Assembly (NCBI GenBank): GCA_021555105.2 | Contig: CP134604.1 | Span: 1,550,001-1,614,000 of the forward strand | Source: Thalassospiraceae bacterium LMO-JJ14 | GTDB taxonomy: Bacteria; Pseudomonadota; Alphaproteobacteria; Rhodospirillales; Casp-alpha2 | Length of the DNA stretch: 64,000 nt | Direction: 5' to 3' | Part shown: in pieces, positions 8,688-16,303 of the stretch | How the letters are laid out: every line of letters starts with the position of its first letter | Numbering within the stretch: the stretch's first letter is position 1 | Notes under the pieces: generated by a model | The model's database searches: none | Told to the model about the DNA's origin: nothing | The model's input: only the letters and a program-made list of their open reading frames with translations | Made by a program: the position numbers and the translations under genes

Positions 8688-9203
8688 ATGAAACACAAAA
8701 CAAAACTTCTCGCCACGCTTGGTGTCGTCGCCGGTCTCGCGGTTGCGGGTTATGCCGTGACAGCACACGCCAACGGCGGTTCGCACCGCTGCGAAGGCGG
8801 GCAGGGCGAACGCCAGCACGGCATGATGGGTGGCGGCAGCCACGGCATGATGGGTGGCGGCATGCGCATGATGCACATGATGGAAACCTACGACACCAAC
8901 AACGACGGTGCGCTGACGGTGGAAGAAGTGACCGCCGAGCGGGCCAAGAAGTTCAAGGCGTTCGACAAGAATGCCGACGGCATGCTCGATCTGAACGAGT
9001 ATCAGGCTTTGTGGATGGACGCCATGCGCGAGCGTATGGTCGACCGGTTCCAGAAGCACGACAACGACGGTGACGGGAAGATCAGCGAGCAGGATTTCTC
9101 CGAGAGATATTCGCGCATGATGACCTGGATGGACCGTAACGAAGACGGCAAAATCGACCGCGAGGACCACATGGGGTCACGCCGTCATCACGGTAACAAC
9201 TGA
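8688..9203 (+). CDS. Exported Met/His-rich EF-hand protein
   Basis: A 171-residue protein with a signal peptide (residues 1-28, cleavage after a TAHA-like site) and four EF-hand loops: 69-80 (DTNNDGALTVEE), 93-104 (DKNADGMLDLNE), 125-136 and 149-160. Loops 1 and 2 end in the canonical Glu, 3 and 4 in Asp. Before them, residues about 44-65 form a Gly/Met/His-rich stretch (repeated HGMMGGG), reminiscent of copper-binding periplasmic segments. It should bind Ca2+ and perhaps Cu/Ag in the periplasm. It is transcribed divergently from the two-component operon, suggesting co-regulation. The hypothetical metal role is inferred from composition. Confidence 0.85.
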   Translation: MKHKTKLLATLGVVAGLAVAGYAVTAHANGGSHRCEGGQGERQHGMMGGGSHGMMGGGMRMMHMMETYDTNNDGALTVEEVTAERAKKFKAFDKNADGMLDLNEYQALWMDAMRERMVDRFQKHDNDGDGKISEQDFSERYSRMMTWMDRNEDGKIDREDHMGSRRHHGNN

Positions 9204-9261
9204 CACTGACGGTATCGACCGTTCCGCCGGCTGGTCCGCCGGAACGGACAAACCGGCATTG

Positions 9262-9291
9262 AACGGCCAGGCCTGTTAAGGTCTGGCCGTT
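9262..9291. terminator. Strong hairpin between EF-hand gene and kinase fusion gene
   Basis: A 13-bp stem (AACGGCCAGGCCT / AGGTCTGGCCGTT, one G-T wobble) with a GTTA loop, in the convergent gap. It overlaps the 3' end of the minus-strand gene, whose TAA stop is at 9276-9278. It probably ends plus-strand transcription, although the following T-run is weak. Confidence 0.5.
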
Positions 9292-10460
9292 GCGGTTTCG
9301 GGCAGGAAGATGCGGGTGACGAAGCGTCTTGGCCCTTCTTCGGTGCACTCGACCGTGCCGCGGTGCGCCTGAACGATGGCGCGGATCAACGGCAAGCCCT
9401 GCATAAGCCCGTTTTGACCGGGGGAACCGATCGTTCGTTGCGCTTCTGGACGCGCCGTCAGCACCGGCTTCGATGGCGATATAACCTTGAGGGTTATGCC
9501 GGTGTCTTTCTCGAACGCGGTTTCGACATCGATCGTGTGGCCGCGTCCGGTTGACATGATCGTCGCTTCGATCAGCCGCCGGATGCATTGTTTCAACCGG
9601 TCCTGATCTCCGGAAACACGTCCCTTCTGGGAACTCCACTTGCGGCGCAGCATGACACCGCGGCGGTCGGCGGCCTGGGCTGCTTCGCGGCAGGTCGTAT
9701 CGACGATCTCCTCGATGTCGATCTGCATCAACGGGCCAAGCGGAATGTTGACGCCGTATTCGGCAAGTGTGGTGTCGACCAGATTGTTCATGGCGTCGAG
9801 AAGATGCGATGCGGCATGGCGGATATCGCGGGCATATTCGGCATACCCGGCCGGTTGCACCGGGCCGAGCGTTTCATCCGCGATCATTTCCGAAAACCCG
9901 ACAATCGCCGTTAACGGCGTCCGCAACTGATGGCTCAACTGGTTCAGCAGGTCGATCAGCGGTTCCTGGCCCGGCGCGAAATCTTCGCGCGTCTGGAAGC
10001 GGTTTTCACTGCTTGTGAGAGAATCGAACGGGGCGTCGTACCCCTGTCCGAGCCGTTCGCCGCATTCGACGATAAAAAGCTCGACCTCATAGATGACGCT
10101 GTCGGAAATACCGATCCGCCGGCGCCGCGCGTCGCTTCGGTCCTGGACCTTGTGGATCGCCTTGCGCCGTTCCAGCTCGGCGAGCCCGGTAATCGCCGTG
10201 CCCTTGGAAAGACCCGTCGTGATATAGATGTCGGTGACGTTCGGTGTGATGTCCTGCAAATAACACTGTATCAGATAATACAGGATGTCCCAGGTTGAAC
10301 GATTGAACGCACCGGGTTTCTGGTCGATGTCAAGAAGAGTACGCAAGCGCTCCGTAATGTCGCGATGGCGGAACAACTCGTAACGCAGGATGTGGTCGAC
10401 CACCCGTTTGCGTTCGGTTACATCCCTGATTGTATTTGGTTTTTCAGGTCCATCTTGCAT
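9276..10460 (-). CDS. MarR-like winged helix fused to a degenerate histidine kinase
   Basis: A 394-residue cytosolic protein with no TM helix. Residues about 54-118 look like a MarR-type winged helix: a helix-turn-helix around VTDIYITTGLSKGTAITGL, then a basic wing QDRSDARRRR. A HisKA helix pair follows with an intact H-box, H177 in LNQLSHQLRTPLTAIVGF. The ATPase part is eroded: the N-box Asn is missing (CIRRLIEAT), no DxGxG G1 box is present, and only a GL-P-LIRAIVQAHRG remnant of the G2 region remains. It may therefore bind DNA and accept or shuttle phosphate, or dimerise, rather than autophosphorylate. No cognate response regulator is adjacent. Confidence 0.8.
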   Translation of the reverse strand: MQDGPEKPNTIRDVTERKRVVDHILRYELFRHRDITERLRTLLDIDQKPGAFNRSTWDILYYLIQCYLQDITPNVTDIYITTGLSKGTAITGLAELERRKAIHKVQDRSDARRRRIGISDSVIYEVELFIVECGERLGQGYDAPFDSLTSSENRFQTREDFAPGQEPLIDLLNQLSHQLRTPLTAIVGFSEMIADETLGPVQPAGYAEYARDIRHAASHLLDAMNNLVDTTLAEYGVNIPLGPLMQIDIEEIVDTTCREAAQAADRRGVMLRRKWSSQKGRVSGDQDRLKQCIRRLIEATIMSTGRGHTIDVETAFEKDTGITLKVISPSKPVLTARPEAQRTIGSPGQNGLMQGLPLIRAIVQAHRGTVECTEEGPRRFVTRIFLPETATARP

Positions 10461-10554
10461 GCCGGTTCTCTTAATCTCATCTTCCCAGAGAGCTTAAGGG
10501 ATCTTCAACAAGAAATAAATAAGATTAATTCAATGACCTAAAATAGGTTTAATA

Positions 10555-10983
10555 TTATTGCCGTTCGTCGCCGCGTAAACCTAAGTGCAACATGAGGCCA
10601 ATAATCATACCTTTAAGGCGCGGCAAGAACCAGAATGCCAATACCGCGGTTGCCGGCAGCCAGACCGACAGATGCAGCGTAATGGACGGCTGGAATTCCC
10701 GTTCGGTGAACAGGATCAGCGGCACGATAATATGCCCGACCACGACCATCGTCAGGTACGGCGGGAAGTCGTCAGCGCGGATGTCCCCCAGATGTTGCTG
10801 GCACGATGCGCAATTTTCCGTGGCTTTCAGAAACTTCCTGAACAGGCGGCCCTTACCGCAGCGTGGGCAGGATTTGCGAAATCCCCGCCACAACAATGTC
10901 GCTAGACCGGGTACGGGAAATGTTCCTGATGGTGTACTGTTCGGGGCGACCGGCGGTACGGCGGGATCCAAGACTGTATTCAT
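10555..10983 (-). CDS. DUF983 family membrane protein
   Basis: A 142-residue protein with a zinc-ribbon-like CPRCGKGRLF motif near residue 38 and a second CASCQQ pair about 20 residues later, then FPPYLTMVVVGH and two C-terminal TM helices. This matches DUF983, a family common in alphaproteobacteria whose members often lie near cytochrome oxidase genes, although none is visible here. Its exact function is not established. It is divergent from the DUF599 gene, with about 190 bp between start codons. Confidence 0.85.
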   Translation of the reverse strand: MNTVLDPAVPPVAPNSTPSGTFPVPGLATLLWRGFRKSCPRCGKGRLFRKFLKATENCASCQQHLGDIRADDFPPYLTMVVVGHIIVPLILFTEREFQPSITLHLSVWLPATAVLAFWFLPRLKGMIIGLMLHLGLRGDERQ

Positions 10984-11173
10984 GCGCTTTATAAATCATG
11001 ATTGTTTATTATGAACAAGAAATAATGACAAAAAAATTGGGTTGAATCTTTCGTTGAGTCATGCGGTGGACAGATTTCCCGCGCTGGAACACGGCGCGGG
11101 GGCCCTGTATGGTCTGCAGAATAACGCAGCCAAGCATGACAGCCTGCAAAACATAGGCAACGGCACACAAGGC

Positions 11174-11872
11174 ATGGACATCTACATTCCGGTTTACGAT
11201 CTGAGCGCGCTCGTGTTCTTCCTCGCCGGCTGGATCGGCTATTCCATGTACGCCGACAAGATGGCGCGCGACCGCAGGCCCGTTGCCGTGGTCATGAACG
11301 ACTACCGGCTCAGGTGGATGGAACGCATGCTGGAACGCGAGAACCGCATGCCCGACGTCAACATCACGGTATCGTTCGTGCGCTCGGCGATGATGTTCGC
11401 CTCGACCACGATCCTGCTGATGGCCGGTGCGCTGGCGATGCTCGGCCAGATCGAGCACGTGCGCGAGATCATTGCCGGCTTGCCGTATGCCCGCGCCGCC
11501 AGCCGCGGCCTGATGGAAATACAACTGATCATCCTGACGGCGATTTTCGTGTTCGCGTTTTTCAAGTTCGTCTGGGCGATCCGGCTGTTCAATAACATGC
11601 TGGTTTTGCTCGGCGCGGCGCCGCAACCGGTTGACTGCGACGAGCTTATCCGCCGCGAATACCCGAGCCACATGGCGCGCTTTCTGGATCGCGCCCAGCA
11701 TAACCAGAACCTGGGCGTGCGCGCCTATGCCTTCGGCCTCGGGCTGTTGCCGTGGTTTCTGCATCCGCTTTTGCTGGCGGTCTCGACCATCGTCGTCATT
11801 ACCATGCTGCACCGGCGCGATTTCCGTTCGCTGTCGCTGAAGGTTCTCGAGGAACTGCGCGAACATCACTGA
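11174..11872 (+). CDS. DUF599 family membrane protein
   Basis: A 232-residue protein with about four TM helices (near 8-26, 70-95, 112-135 and 195-220). The family opening, an acidic start then hydrophobic F-x-A-G-W-x-G-Y, matches residues MDIYIPVYDLSALVFFLAGWIG, so the ATG at 11174 is chosen. An in-frame ATG 132 bp upstream would add an unlikely N-terminus. DUF599 proteins are inner-membrane proteins of unknown function. A palindromic repeat fragment lies between this gene and mnmA. Confidence 0.8.
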   Translation: MDIYIPVYDLSALVFFLAGWIGYSMYADKMARDRRPVAVVMNDYRLRWMERMLERENRMPDVNITVSFVRSAMMFASTTILLMAGALAMLGQIEHVREIIAGLPYARAASRGLMEIQLIILTAIFVFAFFKFVWAIRLFNNMLVLLGAAPQPVDCDELIRREYPSHMARFLDRAQHNQNLGVRAYAFGLGLLPWFLHPLLLAVSTIVVITMLHRRDFRSLSLKVLEELREHH

Positions 11873-11893
11873 GGGGTATGCGTCCTTCCACAC

Positions 11894-11937
11894 CCCTCTC
11901 CCTTGGGAGAGGGTAAAATCTCGTCCTCTCCCTTGTG
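11894..11937. repeat. Fragment of the CCTCTCCC palindromic repeat family
   Basis: CCCTCTCCC-TT-GGGAGAGGG (11894-11913) is a perfect 9-bp palindrome, followed by a partial second arm, TCCTCTCCCTTG. It shares its core with the longer copies at 13437, 17693 and 26033 and may act as a terminator after the DUF599 gene. Confidence 0.7.
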
Positions 11938-11967
11938 ATCGCAGGACGAAAGCGTATATTCCCGCAA

Positions 11968-13086
11968 ATGAGCACCGAAAACCTGCAATCGCTGATTAAC
12001 CCGGCCAAGGCGCCCGCGGACACGCGCGTCGTCGTTGCCATGTCGGGCGGGGTCGACAGCTCGGTCACGGCGGCGCTGATGGCCGAGGCCGGCTATGACG
12101 TCGTCGGCGTGACGCTTCAGCTTTACGATCACGGCGAAGCGATCCAGAAAAAAGGCGCGTGCTGCGCCGGTCAGGATATCTATGACGCCAAGCGCGTCGC
12201 CGACCGGCTCGGCATCGCGCATTACGTGCTGGATTATGAAAGCCGTTTCCGCGAACAGGTGATGGAGGATTTCGCCGATACCTATCTGCGCGGCGAGACG
12301 CCGATCCCGTGCGTGCGCTGCAATCAGACCGTGAAGTTTCACGACCTGCTGGGTACGGCCAGGGATCTCGGCGCAGAGGCAATGGTCACCGGCCATTACG
12401 TGCGCCAGATGCTGGGGCCGCATGGCGCGGAAATGCACCGCGCCGTCGACCGTTCCAAAGACCAGAGCTACTTCCTGTTCGCGACCACCGGCGCGCAGCT
12501 CGATTTCCTGCGCTTCCCGCTGGGCGGCATGGACAAGGCGGAAACCCGCCGCCATGCCGGGCGTTTCAATCTGCCGGTCGCCGATAAGCCGGAAAGCCAG
12601 GATATCTGTTTCGTGCCGAACGGTTCGTATGCCCGCGTCGTCGAACGGCTGCGCCCCGGCGCCTGTGATCCGGGCCGGATCGTCGATCTGGACGGCAATG
12701 TTCTGGGCACCCATGACGGGATCATCAATTTCACTGTCGGCCAGCGCAAAGGCCTCGGTGTCGCCACCGGTGAGCCGCTGTACGTGGTGAAAATCGATCC
12801 GGACACCAAGAACGTCATCGTCGGCCCCAAGGACGCGCTCTTGTGTGCGGAAATAGGCGTCAGCGATCTGAACTGGCTCGATCACGTGCCGCTCGATGAA
12901 ACGCCCCGTGCCGTGACCGTCAAGGTCCGCTCGACCACCGACCCGGTGGCGGCGGGTATCTATCAGGGCGCGGACAGCGTGCATGTTCGCTTCGATACAC
13001 CGCAGCCCGGCGTCGCGCCGGGGCAGGCGTGTGTCGTCTATGACGGGGACCGGGTGCTCGGCGGCGGCTGGATCGTCCGCGACTAA
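11968..13086 (+). CDS. mnmA: tRNA-specific 2-thiouridylase
   Basis: Installs sulfur at C2 of wobble uridine 34 in tRNA-Lys/Glu/Gln using ATP and a relayed persulfide. The 372-residue protein has the PP-loop [11 protein letters not shown], the first catalytic Cys in PIPCVRCNQ and the second in ESQDICFVP, plus a C-terminal beta-barrel. The start MSTENLQSL at 11968 fits the family; the frame is open upstream to an ATG at 11935, but that extension overlaps the palindromic repeat. It converges with and overlaps the YnfA-like gene by 4 bp. Confidence 0.96.
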   Translation: MSTENLQSLINPAKAPADTRVVVAMSGGVDSSVTAALMAEAGYDVVGVTLQLYDHGEAIQKKGACCAGQDIYDAKRVADRLGIAHYVLDYESRFREQVMEDFADTYLRGETPIPCVRCNQTVKFHDLLGTARDLGAEAMVTGHYVRQMLGPHGAEMHRAVDRSKDQSYFLFATTGAQLDFLRFPLGGMDKAETRRHAGRFNLPVADKPESQDICFVPNGSYARVVERLRPGACDPGRIVDLDGNVLGTHDGIINFTVGQRKGLGVATGEPLYVVKIDPDTKNVIVGPKDALLCAEIGVSDLNWLDHVPLDETPRAVTVKVRSTTDPVAAGIYQGADSVHVRFDTPQPGVAPGQACVVYDGDRVLGGGWIVRD

Positions 13087-13415
13087 CCCGCGCGCGGTCC
13101 GAACAGGATCACCAGCGCGCCGATCACGCACAGCATGACGCCGAAGCCGTCCCAGCGGTCGGGCTTCGCCCCCTCGACGAGCCACATCCAGCCCATGCTG
13201 GCGAGAATGTAAATCCCCCCATACGCCGCATAGGCGCGCCCGGCAAAAGCCGCATCGACGCGGCTCAGCAGCCACGCGAAAACGATCAGCGCGAATATAC
13301 CAGGGACGATCCACCAGACCGGCTTTGCCAGCCTGAGCCAGGCCCAGAAGGCAAAACACCCGGCGATCTCGCAGATCGCGGCGGCGATATAGATGAGGAG
13401 GGCACTCGGCTGCAT
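13083..13415 (-). CDS. YnfA/UPF0060 family small membrane protein
   Basis: A 110-residue protein with four predicted TM helices. The UPF0060 pattern is clear: E-I-x-G-C-F-A-F-W near the N-terminus, then [19 protein letters not shown] and a conserved W-x-V-E-G-x-x-P-D-x-W-D. Some family members resemble small multidrug-resistance pumps; the actual substrate is unknown. It overlaps the mnmA stop convergently by 4 bp. Confidence 0.9.
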   Translation of the reverse strand: MQPSALLIYIAAAICEIAGCFAFWAWLRLAKPVWWIVPGIFALIVFAWLLSRVDAAFAGRAYAAYGGIYILASMGWMWLVEGAKPDRWDGFGVMLCVIGALVILFGPRAG

Positions 13416-13436
13416 GGGTTACCTTAGCATGGTTCA

Positions 13437-13535
13437 CCCCCTCACCTAACCTCTCCCCCTGAAAGGGGGAGAGGGATATGTGCGGAACTGGGCGTGAATC
13501 CGAGAGTCCCTCTCCCCTGCTGAGCGAGGGAGAGG
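13437..13535. repeat. Dispersed palindromic repeat copy, right end degraded
   Basis: Begins with CCCCCTCACCT and contains the hairpin CCTCTCCCCCT-gaa-AGGGGGAGAGG and a second CCTCTCCC...GGGAGAGG hairpin. It matches the copies at 17693-17804 and 26033-26142 almost base for base over the left half, but lacks the right terminal AGGTGAGGGGG. Confidence 0.85.
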
Positions 13536-13720
13536 CGTGCACACACGGGCTGGATCAAAAGGTTTGCTATTGTACCGGAATCATAGAACAACATTTCTAT
13601 AACGTGTGTTCGTTTTGCATAGAACACTTTCACGTGCCTCCCAGAATACAAGCAACCCCTGCAAACGGTCCGACATTTGCGCCGTCCGGGGATTCTTTTC
13701 GAAACTGAAAGAGAGACAAC

Positions 13721-14392
13721 GTGACAGCAAAAAACTCAGCACCGGCAAGTCCGTCGATGAAATTCGATGCCAAGCTCTTCCTTACCTCGGTGGGGACCGG
13801 CCGGCGCAGCGTCAAATATCAGGCCAAGGACTTTATCTTCAGACAAGGAGATGCCGCAGAATCCGTCTTCTACATCGAGAAAGGCAAAGTGCAGATTACC
13901 GTTGTCTCCGATCAGGGCAAGGAAGGCATCATCGCAACCCTTGGTGCAGGTCAGTTTCTGGGCGAGGGTTGCCTTGCCGGTCAGGAATGCTATTTGGCAT
14001 CTGCGCATGCGGTCGAACCGACCACGGCGGTTACCGTCGACAAGGCGGCCATGATCCGTGTCATGCACGAACAACCTGAGCTTTCGGAAATGTTCATGTC
14101 GTTTCTGCTAACACGCAACATCAGGATCGAAGCCGATCTGGTCGACCAGTTGTTCAATTCCAGTGAAAAGCGTCTGGCGCGGGCGCTGCTGCTGTTGGCG
14201 AATTTCGGCAAGGAAGGGAGATTGGAGACAGTCGTCCCGAAGGTCAGTCAAGAAGACCTGGCGGCAACCGTCGGCACGACACGCGCCCGCGTCAACTTCT
14301 TCATGAACAAGTTCCGCAAGCTCGGCCTGATCGAGTACAACGGCGAACTCAAGGTTCACTCGGCGTTGTTGAATATCATCGTTCACGATTAG
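13721..14392 (+). CDS. Crp/Fnr family transcriptional regulator
   Basis: A 223-residue regulator with an N-terminal cyclic-nucleotide-binding-like beta roll (GDAAESVFYIEKGKVQITV, then GQFLGEGCLAGQ), a dimerisation helix and a C-terminal HTH (SQEDLAATVGTTRARVNFFMNKF). It lacks the cluster cysteines of FNR and the CRP R-S/T pair of the cAMP pocket, so its ligand is unclear. The recognition helix R-A-R-V-N-F-F differs from both CRP (RExxxR) and FNR (ExxSR), so its site is probably non-standard. GTG start at 13721; an internal ATG at 13757 (MKFDAKLFL) is a plausible alternative. Close relatives are widespread in alphaproteobacteria. Confidence 0.88.
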   Translation: MTAKNSAPASPSMKFDAKLFLTSVGTGRRSVKYQAKDFIFRQGDAAESVFYIEKGKVQITVVSDQGKEGIIATLGAGQFLGEGCLAGQECYLASAHAVEPTTAVTVDKAAMIRVMHEQPELSEMFMSFLLTRNIRIEADLVDQLFNSSEKRLARALLLLANFGKEGRLETVVPKVSQEDLAATVGTTRARVNFFMNKFRKLGLIEYNGELKVHSALLNIIVHD

Positions 14393-14413
14393 AAGCGGTT
14401 TTAGCATTGAAAA

Positions 14414-14441
14414 ACGGCGCCGGGTTTTAATCCGGCGCCGT
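14414..14441. terminator. Bidirectional intrinsic terminator
   Basis: Perfect 10-bp stem ACGGCGCCGG / CCGGCGCCGT with an 8-nt loop. It lies between the convergent Crp/Fnr-family and OmpA-like genes and has an A-run on its left, so it can serve the minus-strand gene as a T-tract terminator. Confidence 0.85.
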
Positions 14442-14473
14442 CAATTCAGGCTTGGTGTGTGTAGCGTGCAGGA

Positions 14474-15370
14474 TTATTTCTGCAAGATAACCACGACACG
14501 GCGGTTTGCCCAATTTTGGGTGTCGTCAGCGGTCTTCACGGCGGAGCGGGTTTCACCGAACGACTGGTAACCGACCTTCGGCTTGATGCCGGATGCCACG
14601 ATGGCGTCGGTGACGGTCGCGGTGCGTCGTTCCGCGAGCTGCCTGTTATAGGCATTGGTCCCGGAACGGTCGGTATAACCGTTGACCGTGACACTGGTTG
14701 CTTTTGTGTTCTTGATCGCAGCGATTATTTCATTATTCATCGCAAGGGCCTTGCTGTTCAGCGATGAACTGTTGTGGTCGAAATAAATCGTGTAGGTGGC
14801 TATTTCGATAAGTGGCTTCGGGGCCGGTGCCGGGGCTGCTGCGGCTTTCGGCTGCACCATCGGCTTGACGACGGCGGCGAGTATCGCATTGGTCTGGTTG
14901 AGGGCCGTCAGGAACCCTTTGCGGCATGCCGCGATATCGTCGGGCTGATAATTTTCTTCCTGTTCCTGCATCCAGCAATCGAACTGGGTCTGCGCGCGTG
15001 CACTCGGTAACGGGGCGCGTGTCGCGGCGCCGGCATCCAATGCCCGCATCAGGTTGCCACGTGCTTGTGCCAGTTCGTTGACATATGCACTCGGAATGCT
15101 GCGCTCATCCATCCTGGTCGGTAGAACATTGCCGTTGGCTGCGGCCTGGCGTGCTTTGGTGTTGAAGTAGTCTGTATCCCCGCGATCCGCTTCGTCCAAT
15201 TCGCTCTGCGCGAGGGCCGTGTAATCACGGTGCAGCGCGGCATGGAACTCATTGCCCTTGTCCTGCAGCCCGCGTACCTGCGAGACGTTAAGATCCTGGG
15301 GCGTCGGTGCGGCACAGGCGCCGAGTACGGAGGCAAGGGCGATAACGGATAGATATTTAATCGATTTCAT
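14474..15370 (-). CDS. OmpA-family outer membrane lipoprotein
   Basis: A 298-residue protein with a lipoprotein signal peptide ending in lipobox L-G-A-C (Cys19). A helical middle region (about 30-185) is rich in Ala and Gln. The C-terminal OmpA-like peptidoglycan-binding domain (about 190-298) shows IYFDHNSSSLN, VTVNGYTDRSGTNAYN, LAERRTATV and NRRVVVIL. It should tether the outer membrane to peptidoglycan. It is divergent from the PA2779-like gene across a long AT-rich intergenic region. Confidence 0.9.
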   Translation of the reverse strand: MKSIKYLSVIALASVLGACAAPTPQDLNVSQVRGLQDKGNEFHAALHRDYTALAQSELDEADRGDTDYFNTKARQAAANGNVLPTRMDERSIPSAYVNELAQARGNLMRALDAGAATRAPLPSARAQTQFDCWMQEQEENYQPDDIAACRKGFLTALNQTNAILAAVVKPMVQPKAAAAPAPAPKPLIEIATYTIYFDHNSSSLNSKALAMNNEIIAAIKNTKATSVTVNGYTDRSGTNAYNRQLAERRTATVTDAIVASGIKPKVGYQSFGETRSAVKTADDTQNWANRRVVVILQK

Positions 15371-15864
15371 TCAATTCATCCTCTCTGAGATGACATAAGA
15401 TTGCTGGCCGCGCCTCTTTTTGCCGGGCGCGGCTAAAATTTCTTTTCCAGGCAGGGAAGTGCATTATCACTACAACAACGCAAGTGTCGGCGATGTTCAA
15501 TATTGCACACGTTATAAAAATAAAAGAATAAGTACGAATTACTATTTTAATAATTAAATATTTTGTGAAAAATCTAACAAAATAATTAAACTAATAAACA
15601 AGAAAGCTTTCTGTAAAACAGGAATTGTGCTACATTTGCTGACTTGGTCGAAGTATTCATGCGTGGCCCGGCCTTTATTTCTATCGCTCTTGATTTTCTA
15701 AAACGAGATATCCCGCTGTCCGCCTTGGTTGTTTGACGGCTCCGGTTCTCGAGCTTGCATTTCTAAAATGACACCCTCACGCGGCAGTACATGGCGTGAC
15801 GGCACGATCCCGGTGGTAAACCTACCGCCGATAATGCGCATTTATATAAACGGAGATAACAAAA
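15371..15864. other. Long AT-rich intergenic region
   Basis: About 490 bp between divergent genes. The part near 15490-15640 is conspicuously A+T rich compared with the rest of the window, with runs such as TTTTAATAATTAAATATTTT. It probably holds both divergent promoters. A 25-codon ORF near 15659 has no Shine-Dalgarno and is not called. I see no RNA gene in it. Confidence 0.5.
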
Positions 15865-16290
15865 ATGGTTTCGAAAAAATTTAGGTTTAAAGCAGTTGCG
15901 ATCGCCATCATCACGGCATTCAGTGTGACGTTAATGCCGATCGTTCCGGTGAGCGCCGCACTTGTTAATAATAATCAGGTTGTTGAACAGCAAACAGTGC
16001 AGGGCGACCGCGATCTCGTGAATGACTTTATGAGCCGTGCCGATGTGCGCGCGCAGTTCGAGCAGCTCGGTGTCAACGCCGACGAAGCCAATCTTCGTGT
16101 CGCTGCGCTTAGCGATGTCGAAGTTGCCAAGCTTGCGAACGAAATTAAAAGTTCACCAGCAGGGCAGGGCGCTATTGGCGGCATCATCGGTGCAATCGTT
16201 CTGATCTTCATTATTCTGCTGATTACCGATTTGCTCGGCTTTACCAGTGTGTTCGGTTGGACCAACAAAGGTTCGGCGAACCCGACCTGA
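15865..16290 (+). CDS. PA2779-family small secreted membrane protein
   Basis: A 141-residue protein with a signal peptide (about 1-31), a helical, polar middle (about 35-98) and a Gly-rich C-terminal TM segment (about 103-128) starting at QGAIGGIIGAIV. The architecture matches the PA2779 family. The next gene, 13 bp downstream, encodes a C39-like cysteine peptidase of the PA2778 family, the partner normally found beside it. No enzymatic motif is present, so this may be a substrate or membrane anchor of the peptidase; that is inference. The start has a GGAG Shine-Dalgarno (ACGGAGATAAC). Confidence 0.75.
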   Translation: MVSKKFRFKAVAIAIITAFSVTLMPIVPVSAALVNNNQVVEQQTVQGDRDLVNDFMSRADVRAQFEQLGVNADEANLRVAALSDVEVAKLANEIKSSPAGQGAIGGIIGAIVLIFIILLITDLLGFTSVFGWTNKGSANPT

Positions 16291-16303
16291 GTATCTACGG
16301 CCA

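Noticed and set aside
11866-13542. Long minus-strand open frame antisense to mnmA (over 550 codons)
   Set aside because: It runs through two palindromic repeats and the full mnmA gene, and its translation shows no family pattern.
15659-15736. 25-codon ORF in the AT-rich intergenic region
   Set aside because: No Shine-Dalgarno and no compositional sign of coding, unlike the 31-codon ORF at 44383.
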